Source: Nocardioides hwasunensis
GTDB taxonomy: Bacteria > Actinomycetota > Actinomycetes > Propionibacteriales > Nocardioidaceae
Direction of reading: 5' to 3'
Assembly: GCF_014779665.1 (NCBI RefSeq)
Contig: NZ_JACXYY010000004.1
Location: 124,001-188,000 of the forward strand
DNA: 64,000 nt
Part shown: piece after piece, positions 8,308 to 16,837 of the stretch
How the letters are laid out: every line of letters begins with the position of its first letter
Position numbering within the stretch: the stretch's first letter is position 1
Translations under genes and position numbers: made by a program
The notes under the pieces: model-generated
What the model was told of the DNA's origin: nothing
Seen by the model: only the letters and a program-made list of their open reading frames with translations
Database searches by the model: none

Positions 8308-10193
8308 GGTCGCCCAAGCCGGTCGCGCAGCTTGTCGAGAACGGCGACGTCCTCGATGGTCGGCGGGGTCTCAACGGCCTTGCCGTCGGACATGTCGCGG
8401 AGCACCTTGCGCAGGATCTTGCCCGACCTGGTCTTGGGCAGCGCGTGGACGACGGTGACGTCGCGCAGCGAGGCGACGGCTCCGACCTCGTCGCGGACCA
8501 GGTCGACCAGCTCCGCGCGCAGCACATCGTCGTCGACCTCCGCGCCGGCCTTCACGATCACGAAGCCGCGGGGCACCTGGCCCTTGAGGTCGTCGGCGAC
8601 CCCGACCACGGCCGACTCCGCGACCATCGGGTGCCGCGACAGGCAGGCCTCCAGTGCGCCGGTCGAGAGCCGGTGGCCGGCGACGTTGATGACGTCGTCG
8701 GTGCGGCCCATCACGAACAGGTAGCCGTCCTCGTCGACGTACCCGCCGTCGCCGGTCAGGTAGTGGCCGGGGAAGTCGGTGAGGTACGACGACAGGTAGC
8801 GCTCGTCGTCGCCCCACACCGTCTGGAGGCAGCCCGGCGGAAGCGGCAGCCGGATGCAGATGGCGCCCTCGACACCGGGCGCGACCTCGTGGCCGTCGGG
8901 GTCAAGGATGCGGACGTCGTAGCCCGGCACCGGGCGCGAGGGCGAGCCGGGCTTGATCTCCGAGGGCTCGAGCCCGCGCAGGTTCGCAGCGATCGGCCAG
9001 CCGGTCTCGGTCTGCCACCAGTTGTCGACGACGGGGACGCCGAGCGCCTCGCCCGCCCACAAGAATGTCGCCGGGTCGAGCCGCTCGCCGGCGAGGAAGA
9101 GGGTCTCGAGGGCGCTCAGGTCGTGGTCGCCGACCAGCTGCCCGTGCGGGTCCTCCTTGCGCACGGCGCGCAGCGCGGTGGGCGCGGTGAAGAGCGCCTT
9201 GACCCCGCGCGCCGCCGCGACCCGCCAGAGCTGGGCGGCGTCGGGGGTGCCGACGGGCTTGCCCTCGTAGAGCACGGTCGTGGCGCCGGTGAGGAGCGGC
9301 CCGTAGATGATGTAGGAGTGGCCGACGACCCAGCCGATGTCGGAAGCGGCCCACATCGTGTCGCCGGGACCGATGTCGAAGACGTGGCGCATCGACCACG
9401 TCATCGCGACGGCGTGCCCGCCGTTGTCGCGCACCACTCCCTTGGGCCGCGCGGTGGTGCCGGAGGTGTAGAGGATGTAGAGCGGGTCGGACGACGCCAG
9501 CTCGGCGCACGCCGCGGGACGGTCCGTCCCGAGGGCCATGAAGTCGTCCCAGTCGAGGTCGCGATCGTCGACGAGCGACGCGCGCGACGCATCGCGCTGG
9601 AGTACGACGCAGTGGCGCGGCGGCGACGCCGACTGCTCGACGGCCTGGTCGAGCATCGGCTTGTAGTCCACGACGCGGGTGGGCTCGATGCCACACGACG
9701 CCGACAGCACGACCGCCGGCCTGGCGTCGTCGATGCGAGCGGCGAGCTCGTTAGCGGCGAAGCCTCCGAACACGACGGAGTGGACCGCGCCGATGCGCGC
9801 GCACGCGAGCATCGAGACGACGGCCTCGGGCACCATCGGCATGTAGATCAGCACGGTGTCGCCGTGGCCGACGCCGAGTGCCTCCAGCGCGCCGGCGCAG
9901 GTGGCGACGAGGTCGAGCAGTTCGGCGTAGGTCACTTCAGCCGACGCCGAGGTCACCGGGCTCTCGTAGGCGATGGCGACCCGGTCGCCGTGGCCGTCGC
10001 GCACGTGGCGGTCGACTGCGTTGAAGCAAGTGTTGAGGGTGGCGTCGGGGAACCACCGGTAGAACGGTGCGGCCGAGTCGTCCAGCGCGCGCGTCGGCGG
10101 GGTGCGCCACTCGACCGCCGTCGCGGCCTCGAGCCAAAACGCCTCGCGGTCGGCCAGGCTGCGTCGGTGGGCGGCGACCGCCTCGCCGCTCAC
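8304..10193 (-). CDS. Propionyl-CoA synthetase-like acyl-CoA ligase (AMP-forming)
   Basis: A 629-residue adenylate-forming ligase of the acetyl/propionyl-CoA synthetase group. It has the N-terminal ACS domain (FYRWFPDATLNTCFNAVDRH), the P-loop YTSGTTARPKG, NWWQTETGW, and the C-terminal hinge and lysine motif TRSGKILRK. VVFGGFAANELAARIDDARP and VVDYKPMLDQA are typical of PrpE rather than of Acs. It should convert a short acid plus ATP and CoA to the acyl-CoA. The GTG at 10193 overlaps the upstream stop (GTGA) and has AAGGAG seven bases upstream; a longer frame to 10247 is rejected. Confidence 0.9.
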   Translation of the reverse strand: MSGEAVAAHRRSLADREAFWLEAATAVEWRTPPTRALDDSAAPFYRWFPDATLNTCFNAVDRHVRDGHGDRVAIAYESPVTSASAEVTYAELLDLVATCAGALEALGVGHGDTVLIYMPMVPEAVVSMLACARIGAVHSVVFGGFAANELAARIDDARPAVVLSASCGIEPTRVVDYKPMLDQAVEQSASPPRHCVVLQRDASRASLVDDRDLDWDDFMALGTDRPAACAELASSDPLYILYTSGTTARPKGVVRDNGGHAVAMTWSMRHVFDIGPGDTMWAASDIGWVVGHSYIIYGPLLTGATTVLYEGKPVGTPDAAQLWRVAAARGVKALFTAPTALRAVRKEDPHGQLVGDHDLSALETLFLAGERLDPATFLWAGEALGVPVVDNWWQTETGWPIAANLRGLEPSEIKPGSPSRPVPGYDVRILDPDGHEVAPGVEGAICIRLPLPPGCLQTVWGDDERYLSSYLTDFPGHYLTGDGGYVDEDGYLFVMGRTDDVINVAGHRLSTGALEACLSRHPMVAESAVVGVADDLKGQVPRGFVIVKAGAEVDDDVLRAELVDLVRDEVGAVASLRDVTVVHALPKTRSGKILRKVLRDMSDGKAVETPPTIEDVAVLDKLRDRLGRP

Positions 10194-10513
10194 GCGGCCT
10201 GCTCCTTCTCGAGGTGGGCGCGTACGTAGCCGTCGGCAGTGCACCATCCCTGCTTGGCGGCGTACTCGAGCATCGCGTCGAGGTCAGCCGGGTCGGCCGC
10301 CGGGCTCGCCGCCAGCGCCGCGCTGCGCAGCCAGTCCACGGAGAGGTGCACGTGCTCGTCGTCGAACGACCTGCCTGCACCGTGGGCCTGCAGCACCGCT
10401 CCGGCCTCGGCGGCGGGTAGGCCGGGTGCGACCCGCACGTCGAGGCGACCGCAGTCTGCGGCCTTCTCGAGCCTGACCCGATCGCCTTCGCCTGGGTCCA
10501 CATGCACGTGCAC
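10190..10513 (-). CDS. Small conserved-operon protein of unknown function
   Basis: A 107-residue protein that I do not recognise. It starts (V)HVHVDPGEGDRVRLEKAADC, has a central acidic segment and ends with a helix LDAMLEYAAKQGWCTADGYVRAHLEKEQAA. There is no signal peptide, membrane segment or metal motif. Its GTG is six bases after the stop of the upstream SDR, and its own stop overlaps the start of the acyl-CoA ligase by four bases. It is therefore certainly translated within the operon and may be an accessory subunit or partner of the ligase or dehydrogenase; that is inference from position alone. Confidence 0.7.
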   Translation of the reverse strand: MHVHVDPGEGDRVRLEKAADCGRLDVRVAPGLPAAEAGAVLQAHGAGRSFDDEHVHLSVDWLRSAALAASPAADPADLDAMLEYAAKQGWCTADGYVRAHLEKEQAA

Positions 10514-10519
10514 GTCGCC

Positions 10520-11266
10520 TCACCTCTCGAGGGGTAGGCCGAGGATGCTGGCGCCGCCGTCGACGGCGAGCACGGCCCCGGTCACGTAGGTCGAACGGTC
10601 GCCGACCAGGAAACAGATCGCGTCCGCGATCTCCGCGGGCGTGCCGTAGCGGTCCAAGGGGACGCGTGCGCGCACGACCTGTTCGGACTGCAGCCCCAGC
10701 GCGCGGGCGCGGCGACTGAGTTCGGTGTCGATGAAGCCGGGAGCGACGGCGTTGACGCGCACCCCGTCGGATGCCCACTCGACCGCCAGGTGCCGCACCA
10801 GCGAGTTCACGGCGCCCTTCGCGGCGCCGTAGGCGGTGCGGTTCGCTAGGGCCATGCTCCCCGAGTACGACGAGACGGCCACGATGCTGAGCGGGCCGTC
10901 GCGGTGGGCGTGGGCGACTCGCGCGCTCTCCATCACCGCAGTCAGGTCGACCGCCATGACTGCGTCCCAGTCCTGCCGCGACAGGTCCGCCAGGGGGCCC
11001 GGTCGGTTCATCCCGGCGTTCGCGACCATCGCAGCCAGTCGCGCGCCGTCCTCGGTTGCGGCCTGGACGGCACCGCGAAGGTCGTCGGTCGACGTCACGT
11101 CTCCGACGACGTACGTGGCGCCCGGCACGGCTGCGGTCGGCTCGGCGAGGTCGAGGGAGACCACGCGGTAGCCCTCCTGGACCAGTGCCTGGACCGTCGC
11201 GGCGCCGATGCCCTGACCGCCGCCGGTGACCACCACGCCGCGACCGGGTCCACCGTCGGCGCTCAC
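10520..11266 (-). CDS. Short-chain dehydrogenase/reductase (SDR)
   Basis: A 248-residue classical SDR with TGGGQGIG at residues 14-21, NAG in MVANAGMNRPG, the catalytic Ser in VAVSSYSG, and YGAAK. The C-terminus VDGGASILGLP closes the fold. SLDLAEP after the second strand carries an acidic residue that suggests NAD(H). The GTG start overlaps the stop of the ABC ATPase gene (GTGA), placing it in the transporter operon. Its substrate is presumably a hydroxylated intermediate made by the P450s or the luciferase-like enzyme, but nothing in the sequence fixes this. Confidence 0.9.
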   Translation of the reverse strand: MSADGGPGRGVVVTGGGQGIGAATVQALVQEGYRVVSLDLAEPTAAVPGATYVVGDVTSTDDLRGAVQAATEDGARLAAMVANAGMNRPGPLADLSRQDWDAVMAVDLTAVMESARVAHAHRDGPLSIVAVSSYSGSMALANRTAYGAAKGAVNSLVRHLAVEWASDGVRVNAVAPGFIDTELSRRARALGLQSEQVVRARVPLDRYGTPAEIADAICFLVGDRSTYVTGAVLAVDGGASILGLPLER

Positions 11267-11997
11267 AGAGCGTCCGCCGTAGGTGCGTGACCCAGGTAGG
11301 CCGCCATCACCTCGGGACGGCTCAGCTCCTCGGGAGAGACCGTCATTTTGATGCGGCCCGCGTCGAGCAAGTTCACCGATGAGCAGAGGTCCTCGAGGAG
11401 CCCGCGGTTCTGCTCCATCAAGATGAACGCCACACCGCTGTCGCGGATCGTGGCCAAGGTCTGCGCGAGGGAGTCGATGGCGACCGGCGCCAGGCCGAGG
11501 GACGGCTCGTCGCAGACGATCACCTGGGGCGACTGGACGAGCGCTCGCGCGATCGCCAACATCTGCTGTTCGCCACCGCTGAGGCTCGCGGCGAGGTGGC
11601 TCTCCTTCTTCTTCAGGATCGGGAAGAACTCCGTCACCTGACCGAACGCGGATCCGGTGAGCCGTCGCCCCACCCCGTAGGCGGCCGCGACCAGGTTCTC
11701 CCGCACACTGAGCTGCGCGAAGACCTGACGCCCCTCGGGCACGAGCGCGATCCCCGACCGGACCCGCGCGCGGGCGGACGTGGCGGAGATGTCCTCGCCG
11801 GCGAGCCGGATCGCTCCGTGCTGCGGCGCCAGCGCTCCCGCGATGGTCATCGCCAGGCAGCTCTTGCCCGCGCCGTTGCGGCCGATGATGCCGATGGCCT
11901 GCCCCGGCGCGATCGCCAGGTCGACGCCTTCGAGCACCGGGACGTCGGCGAGGTAGCCGGCGGTGAGGCTCTCGAGCGTGAGGATGTCGTCGGTCAT
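11263..11997 (-). CDS. Branched-chain-amino-acid-type ABC transporter ATPase (LivF family)
   Basis: A 244-residue ATPase with Walker A GRNGAGKS (near residue 39), signature LSGGEQQ, Walker B VIVCDEPSLGLAP and the switch His replaced in context by LMEQN, as is usual for the LivF/LivG group. LVPEGRQVFAQLSVRENL is typical of LivF. It is the second ATPase of the importer encoded by 11263-15902. In a catabolic cluster this importer class often carries carboxylates or other organic acids rather than amino acids. Start and stop overlap the neighbours by four bases. Confidence 0.92.
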   Translation of the reverse strand: MTDDILTLESLTAGYLADVPVLEGVDLAIAPGQAIGIIGRNGAGKSCLAMTIAGALAPQHGAIRLAGEDISATSARARVRSGIALVPEGRQVFAQLSVRENLVAAAYGVGRRLTGSAFGQVTEFFPILKKKESHLAASLSGGEQQMLAIARALVQSPQVIVCDEPSLGLAPVAIDSLAQTLATIRDSGVAFILMEQNRGLLEDLCSSVNLLDAGRIKMTVSPEELSRPEVMAAYLGHAPTADAL

Positions 11998-12722
11998 GTG
12001 GTGCTCCTCGATCCCAGGTAGGCGAGCTTGACGGCGTCGTCGGCGAGGACTTCGTCGGTGGGGCCGTGCGCGATCAGCTTGCCTGCACTCAGCACGGCGA
12101 GCTCGGTGCACACCGAGGCGACCAGTCCGACGTCGTGCTCGACGAGGCACAGGGTGAGGTCGGGGAGCACCTCGCGCACCTCGCGCAGAGCGGCGACCAG
12201 CTCGGCACGCTCTCGCGCGCTCAGGCCGGCAGCGGGCTCGTCGAGGAGCAGGAGCGACGGCTCGGAGATCAGCGCTCGAGCCACCTCGGCCCGCTTCTGC
12301 ACCCCGTACGGCACCTCCGCCGGAAGGTGCTCGGCGTACTCGGCGCATCCGAGGCGCGCGAGCCACTGCAGGCCGGTCTCGTCGTCCGCCGAGGCACCCC
12401 TGCCCCTCACCGCACCGACCATCACGTTCTCGAGAATGGTCAGGCTCGCGGCGAGCTGCGGGTGCTGGAACGTGCGGCACACGCCGTGCTTGATCCGCGA
12501 CCTCGCCGGCACCCGTCCCAGGTCGGAGCCCGACACCACGACGGCACCGGCGCGAGGCTTGTAGAGGCCGGAGAGCACGTTGAGCATGGTGCTCTTGCCA
12601 GAGCCGTTAGGCCCGATCAGCCCCATCCAGGTGCCCTGCGGAACCGAGAGCGAGACGCTCGAGAGAGCGTCCACGCCGGAGAAGGTCATGTACAGCTCGC
12701 GTACCTCGAGAGCGGCGGTCAT
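11994..12722 (-). CDS. Branched-chain-amino-acid-type ABC transporter ATPase (LivG family)
   Basis: A 242-residue ATPase with Walker A GPNGSGKS and Walker B LLLLDEPAAGLS. The signature loop is VPYGVQKRAEVARAL, the LivG-type variant in place of LSGGQ. RTFQHPQLAASLTILENVMVG is the Q-loop region characteristic of LivG. The ATG at 12722 overlaps the stop of the permease gene (ATGA); the open frame upstream of it is out of register with any start signal. It pairs with the LivF-type ATPase downstream to energise the importer. Confidence 0.92.
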   Translation of the reverse strand: MTAALEVRELYMTFSGVDALSSVSLSVPQGTWMGLIGPNGSGKSTMLNVLSGLYKPRAGAVVVSGSDLGRVPARSRIKHGVCRTFQHPQLAASLTILENVMVGAVRGRGASADDETGLQWLARLGCAEYAEHLPAEVPYGVQKRAEVARALISEPSLLLLDEPAAGLSARERAELVAALREVREVLPDLTLCLVEHDVGLVASVCTELAVLSAGKLIAHGPTDEVLADDAVKLAYLGSRSTT

Positions 12723-13789
12723 GCGTCCACCTTTTTCCGTCCGAAGGTGCGTTCCTTGATCAGCAGGCCGATGCGCTCGATCCACTGTGCGAGTCCGTTG
12801 CCGCCGGCCAGCAGGGCCAGCAGCAGGATCACGCCGAAGACGATGCTCGTGCCTTCGGCAGGGACGTAGGACTGGAGCTCTACCGGCACGAGACCGACGA
12901 AGAGCCCGCCCAGCAGGGCTCCCCACGCACTGCGGGCGCCCGCGACCACACCCCCGACGAGGATCCAAACGCCGAGCATGAACCCGAAGCCGGTGGGTCC
13001 GATGAATCCCACGGTCAACGCGTAGAGGACCCCGGCGACAGCGCCGGCGAACCCGGCCCAGGTCCAAACGAGCACTTTGATGACCCGCGGGTTGAATCCG
13101 TTCGTGACGCCTGCGAGCTCGGACTCGCCAACCATGAGCGCGGCTCGGCCGGGTGCGGCGTTGAGCATCAGCAGCGACGCCGCCGCCAGGACCGCAAACA
13201 CCACCAGCGCGGCGACGAGCATTCCGGTGGTGGAGCCGGACACCAGCTGGCCGAAGATCTCGAAGTCGAACGGCGCCGGAGTCCCTTCGTCGCCCCCGGT
13301 GTACTCCTTCATGTAGATGGCGAGCGTCGGGATGGCGTAGGCGAGCGCGAAGGTGGCCAGGGCGGTGAAGATGCCCTGCAGCCGAGTGGTAGGGATCGCG
13401 ACGATCGCGGCAAGCGCCGTGGACAGCGCCACGGCGGCCACCGCGGCGGCCACCACACCCATCCCGTCGTTGGCGAAGTAGCAGAACGCGTACGCGCCCA
13501 GCGCCATCGAGACCCCGCTGCTGAGGTTCATCTCGCCGAGGAGCCCCAGCACGGCGTTGTTCCCGAGGACGGCTATGGCGTACACGACGCTCAGGATTAC
13601 GGCGTACTTGATGGCCGGGGTGGAGGACTGCCCGAAGGCGAATATCGCGAGGCAGGCGACGACGAGCGTGGCGAGCCTCGCCCCGACGCGGCCGCGTCCC
13701 GTCGTGGTGGCCGCACGGTCACTGAGTCGTCTGCGGCGTCGCGGTGCGGAGCCTGGGTCCGCTGTTGGACGGTCAACGGTCGTCGTCAT
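12719..13789 (-). CDS. ABC transporter permease (LivM family)
   Basis: A 356-residue inner-membrane permease. After an Arg-rich cytoplasmic N-terminus (about residues 15-35, RRRRRLSDRAATTTGRGR) come eight or more hydrophobic segments. The LivM/LivH signature appears in LGLLGEMNLSSGVSMALGAYAF and in the EAA-like loop region after GFNPRVIKVLVWTWAGFAGAVAG. The start is the ATG of TAATG, sharing one base with the stop of the LivH gene. It forms the membrane channel together with the LivH-type protein. Confidence 0.9.
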   Translation of the reverse strand: MTTTVDRPTADPGSAPRRRRRLSDRAATTTGRGRVGARLATLVVACLAIFAFGQSSTPAIKYAVILSVVYAIAVLGNNAVLGLLGEMNLSSGVSMALGAYAFCYFANDGMGVVAAAVAAVALSTALAAIVAIPTTRLQGIFTALATFALAYAIPTLAIYMKEYTGGDEGTPAPFDFEIFGQLVSGSTTGMLVAALVVFAVLAAASLLMLNAAPGRAALMVGESELAGVTNGFNPRVIKVLVWTWAGFAGAVAGVLYALTVGFIGPTGFGFMLGVWILVGGVVAGARSAWGALLGGLFVGLVPVELQSYVPAEGTSIVFGVILLLALLAGGNGLAQWIERIGLLIKERTFGRKKVDA

Positions 13790-14661
13790 TACACCCTCAC
13801 AAGCTTTCGGCGGCCGAAGAGGCCGTTGGGTCGAACGAGCAGCACGAGCAGCATCGAGGCCCACAGGACGGTGGGCACCAGGTTGGGGTCCAGGTAGGTG
13901 CTGGTCAGGTTGGTCATCACACCGATGGCGGTGCCCGCGACGAGCGCGCCGAAGATGCTGTCGAAGCCGCCGATCACGATCGCGCAGAACCCGAAGACGA
14001 GCAGCGTGTTCACGCTGACCGTCGACAAGGACAGGATCGGGGCGACGAAGAGGCCGAGCAGGCCCGAGAGGGCACCGGCGACGGTCCAGCTGACGAGTTT
14101 GAGCCGCCTGTCGGGAACTCCGAGGAGCTCGCCGGCGAGCTTGTTGTCATTGACCGCCCGCATCGCCACACCCATGCGCGAGCGGCTGAAGAACACGCCG
14201 AGCCCGATGAACACGCTGGCGCTGACGAGCACGCCCGCGACGTCGGACCAGCTCATCTGCACACCCAGGATTGAGAGGGCTTCCGACCGGCTGACCTCGG
14301 GGAAGGAGCGCGGGTCACCACCCACCGTGAGGTTGAGCAGGCCGCTGATGATGAGGGCCGTGGCGATGGTCGAGAGGGCCGCCGGAAGGTGCCCGTGCTT
14401 CTCGAGGGGAACAGTGATCAGCGCCCCGACCAGACCACCGACGAGCGTGCTCACCGCGATGACGAGCAGCGCGGTCCAGACGTAGCCGGCACCGGAGTTG
14501 TAGGCGGCGAGACCGACGAAGAGCCCCACCGCTGCGATGTCGCCCTGGGTGAAACTGATGTATCCGGACGTCCGGAAGATCACGACGAGACCGGCGCCGG
14601 AGAGGGAGTAGACGATTCCCACGACGACGCCGAGGATCAGGCTGGTCTGCAGCAGTTCCAT
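13789..14661 (-). CDS. ABC transporter permease (LivH family)
   Basis: A 290-residue permease with about eight membrane segments. Recognisable LivH blocks are GIVYSLSGAGLVVIFRTSGYISFTQGDIAAVG near the N-terminus, RSRMGVAMRAVNDN and the C-terminal LVRPNGLFG. The ATG at 14661 has GGAAG a few bases upstream; a TTG directly before it is less likely. It follows the solute-binding protein gene after a 65-base gap that contains a strong stem-loop. Confidence 0.9.
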   Translation of the reverse strand: MELLQTSLILGVVVGIVYSLSGAGLVVIFRTSGYISFTQGDIAAVGLFVGLAAYNSGAGYVWTALLVIAVSTLVGGLVGALITVPLEKHGHLPAALSTIATALIISGLLNLTVGGDPRSFPEVSRSEALSILGVQMSWSDVAGVLVSASVFIGLGVFFSRSRMGVAMRAVNDNKLAGELLGVPDRRLKLVSWTVAGALSGLLGLFVAPILSLSTVSVNTLLVFGFCAIVIGGFDSIFGALVAGTAIGVMTNLTSTYLDPNLVPTVLWASMLLVLLVRPNGLFGRRKLVRV

Positions 14662-14685
14662 CAAACTTCCTTCGATTGGTCCTCA

Positions 14686-14717
14686 GCGACGGACCGGCGA
14701 TGAGGCCGGTCCGTCGC
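14686..14717 (-). terminator. Stem-loop between binding-protein and permease genes (attenuator-like)
   Basis: GCGACGGACCGG (14686-14697) pairs perfectly with CCGGTCCGTCGC (14706-14717) around an 8-base loop. It lies ten bases after the binding-protein stop and inside the operon. Such stems commonly protect the upstream message and limit read-through, so that binding protein exceeds permease. Confidence 0.6.
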
Positions 14718-14726
14718 CCGTGAGAG

Positions 14727-15902
14727 TCAGGGAAGCGGCGCGAACGGCTTGCTCTCTACGTACTTGCCGTCCTTGAGCTGCAGGATCTGCGCGGCCGCGG
14801 CACCGTCGGGCTCGTCGCTCCAGTCGATGCCCTGGATGTAGTCGTTGTCGGCGGTGTAGGAGCTCAGCGTCTCCTGGATCTGCGCACTCGTAGGCACCTC
14901 GCCGTCGGCTGCCTCCACGGCCTTGGTGAGGACGTCGACGCACAGCTCGCCGATGGTGTAGCCGGCGATGGTGGCACCGCTGTTCACCTCGACGTCGGGC
15001 GCGTACTCGGCCAGCGTCGCGGCGTACTCGGCTCCGGTCTCCGACTCCTCGGTGATGTAGGGCGTGGCGAAGTAGGCGCGGCCGTCGATGGCACCCTTGG
15101 TGACGTCGACGAGCGTCTTGTTCTGTGCCGCGTAGGACAGGCCCCAGATCGGCTTGTAGCCGATCTTCTCGGCTGCGTTGATGACGAGACCGGCGACGTT
15201 GGCCTGGGCGGCCGGGATGCTGACGAAGTCCGCACCGGTGGCCTTGAGCTGGATCGCCTGGGAGCTGAAGTCAGTGGCGGTGATGTCGTACTTGATCTCG
15301 CCGAGCGGCTCGAGGCCGTCAGCCTCGAGGATGCGCACGGCACCGTCGCGCGCCGAGGTGCCGAGAGCGTCGTCGCTGTAGGCGATGGCGACCTTGTCGA
15401 TGTCGAGGTCCTCGACGGCGAACTGGGCGAGCATCGCGCCCACGCCGTCGAACGGCGAGCTCACCAGGTAGGAGTACTCCCCGGCTAGCGTGGGGGCACC
15501 TGCGTTGACGATCGTGGGGATCTTGCGGGCCGCGAGGTAGTCCTTCACGGCACCGAACGGGACGGACCCCTGCGGGCCGCACAACATCGAGACCCGATCG
15601 GTCTCGACGAGCTCGCGGGTAACACCCGGCGTCTTGGCCGGGTCGAACTGGTCGTCCTTGATGATGAACTTGATCTTGTGACCGTCGATGCCGCCGGCGT
15701 CGTTGACCTTGTCCAGCGCCGCCTTGGTGGCGTAGATGCCGGACGAGGCGGAGACGGCGGGACCCGAGAGGGGGGAGAACGCCCCGATGACGATCTCGTC
15801 ACCGCCCGCGCCCGAGGCGGAGTCTCCGCCGCCCCCGCAACCTGCCAGAGCCGTGCTGAGTGTCGTCAACGCGACCGTCAGGCCGACCAGCTTCTTTGAC
15901 AT
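14727..15902 (-). CDS. ABC transporter solute-binding lipoprotein (LivK type)
   Basis: A 391-residue type I periplasmic-binding protein of the Leu/Ile/Val group. A lipoprotein signal ends in the lipobox LAGC (LTTLSTALAGCGGGGD), then a Gly/Ser linker and EIVIGAFSPLSGPAV, the usual first strand of the family. It captures the substrate outside the cell for the LivHMGF-type proteins. The ATG at 15902 has AGGAG at a good distance. It is the first gene of the operon that runs to the SDR at 7495, with operator site 5 centred 34 bases before the start. Confidence 0.93.
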   Translation of the reverse strand: MSKKLVGLTVALTTLSTALAGCGGGGDSASGAGGDEIVIGAFSPLSGPAVSASSGIYATKAALDKVNDAGGIDGHKIKFIIKDDQFDPAKTPGVTRELVETDRVSMLCGPQGSVPFGAVKDYLAARKIPTIVNAGAPTLAGEYSYLVSSPFDGVGAMLAQFAVEDLDIDKVAIAYSDDALGTSARDGAVRILEADGLEPLGEIKYDITATDFSSQAIQLKATGADFVSIPAAQANVAGLVINAAEKIGYKPIWGLSYAAQNKTLVDVTKGAIDGRAYFATPYITEESETGAEYAATLAEYAPDVEVNSGATIAGYTIGELCVDVLTKAVEAADGEVPTSAQIQETLSSYTADNDYIQGIDWSDEPDGAAAAQILQLKDGKYVESKPFAPLP

Positions 15903-15929
15903 GGATTCTCCTTGAGTGCTGCTCGAGGT

Positions 15930-15941
15930 GAACGAGCGTTC
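15930..15941. promoter_or_regulatory. TetR-type operator, site 5 of 8
   Basis: GAACGAGCGTTC has one mismatch to the core. It is 27 bases before the binding-protein start and would control the long transporter-SDR-ligase-SDR operon. Confidence 0.7.
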
Positions 15942-16027
15942 GTCCACCGTAGTGATGTGCGCCACACCCGTCAATGATCGTGACGGGATGTATCCGAGTT
16001 GTGTGGAAGATGACCGACGTGGGCTGG

Positions 16028-16043
16028 ACCGGAGGAGTCCGGT
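16028..16043 (-). terminator. Possible terminator stem-loop after the crotonase gene
   Basis: ACCGGA (16028-16033) pairs with TCCGGT (16038-16043) around GGAG. Flanking bases can extend the stem imperfectly (GTGGGCTGG with CCAGCCAC). It lies 30 bases past the crotonase stop. The stem is weak and there is no T-tract. Confidence 0.35.
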
Positions 16044-16072
16044 GCGCTCCAGCCACGCCGCGGGAGCGGGTG

Positions 16073-16837
16073 CTACCTGCCCTTCCAGACGGGGGCGCGT
16101 CGCTCCCGGAAGGCCCGAGGGCCCTCCTGCGCGTCCTCGCTGTGGTAGATCGGGGCGAACACCTCATTGGCCGCGTCCTCGGCAGCGTGCTCGTCCATGC
16201 GATAGGCCAGGTCCACGACTTGGAGGTGACCGGCCACCGTCAACGGCGCGTTGGCGCAGATGCGCGTTGCGAGCTCGCGGGCCGCCCCCATCAGCGCGTC
16301 GGGTTCAACCAGCCGGTTGACGAAGCCGAGCTCGTAGGCGCGCTGCGCGCTGATCGGGTCGGCGAGCACCAGCAGCTCGACATACACCCTGCGGGGCAAC
16401 AAGCCCGCGAGTTTGGTCGACCACGGGGCGCCGCGCCCCACCCGCGCCTCGGCGATGCAAAACGACGCGTTGGTGGATGCCACGCACAGGTCGGCCATCT
16501 GGGCGAGCAGGAAGCCGCCGGCGTACGCAGCCCCGTTGACCGCGGCGATGACGGGCTTGTCGAGCTGGACGTTGCGACCCAGTCGCGGCGTGAAGTCGGG
16601 CCCCGGGTCGGTGATGCCGAGCTCCGCGAGCTCCTTGAGATCGGCTCCGGCCGAGAACGCCCGGTCGCCGGCTCCGGTCACGATGACGACCCTGCAGGTG
16701 GGGTCCTCCTGCGCAGCTCGGAAGGCGTCGAAGAGGCCGTTGCGCACCTCCTCGTTGAGGGCGTTGCGCTGCTCCGGACGGTTGATGGTGATCTCGTGGA
16801 CCTGCCCGCGCCGTTCGACAATGAGGGCGTCGCTCAT
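16073..16837 (-). CDS. Enoyl-CoA hydratase/isomerase (crotonase) family protein
   Basis: A 254-residue crotonase. Family blocks are ITINRPEQRNALNEEV, the oxyanion-hole motif AFSAGADLKEL (about residues 61-71) and VIAAVNGAAYAGGFLLAQMADLCVAS, with the second oxyanion-hole Gly in that loop. The hydratase glutamate pair cannot be assigned with certainty: the first position falls in GAAYAGGF, where hydratases have Gly-Gly-Gly-Glu, so an isomerase or lyase activity is also possible. The ATG overlaps the AtuA-type gene (ATGA). Confidence 0.9.
   Translation of the reverse strand: MSDALIVERRGQVHEITINRPEQRNALNEEVRNGLFDAFRAAQEDPTCRVVIVTGAGDRAFSAGADLKELAELGITDPGPDFTPRLGRNVQLDKPVIAAVNGAAYAGGFLLAQMADLCVASTNASFCIAEARVGRGAPWSTKLAGLLPRRVYVELLVLADPISAQRAYELGFVNRLVEPDALMGAARELATRICANAPLTVAGHLQVVDLAYRMDEHAAEDAANEVFAPIYHSEDAQEGPRAFRERRAPVWKGR

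Noticed and set aside
8445..10229. Long + strand frame opposite the propionyl-CoA-synthetase-like gene
   Set aside because: Composition is antisense-like and the minus-strand gene has all ligase motifs.
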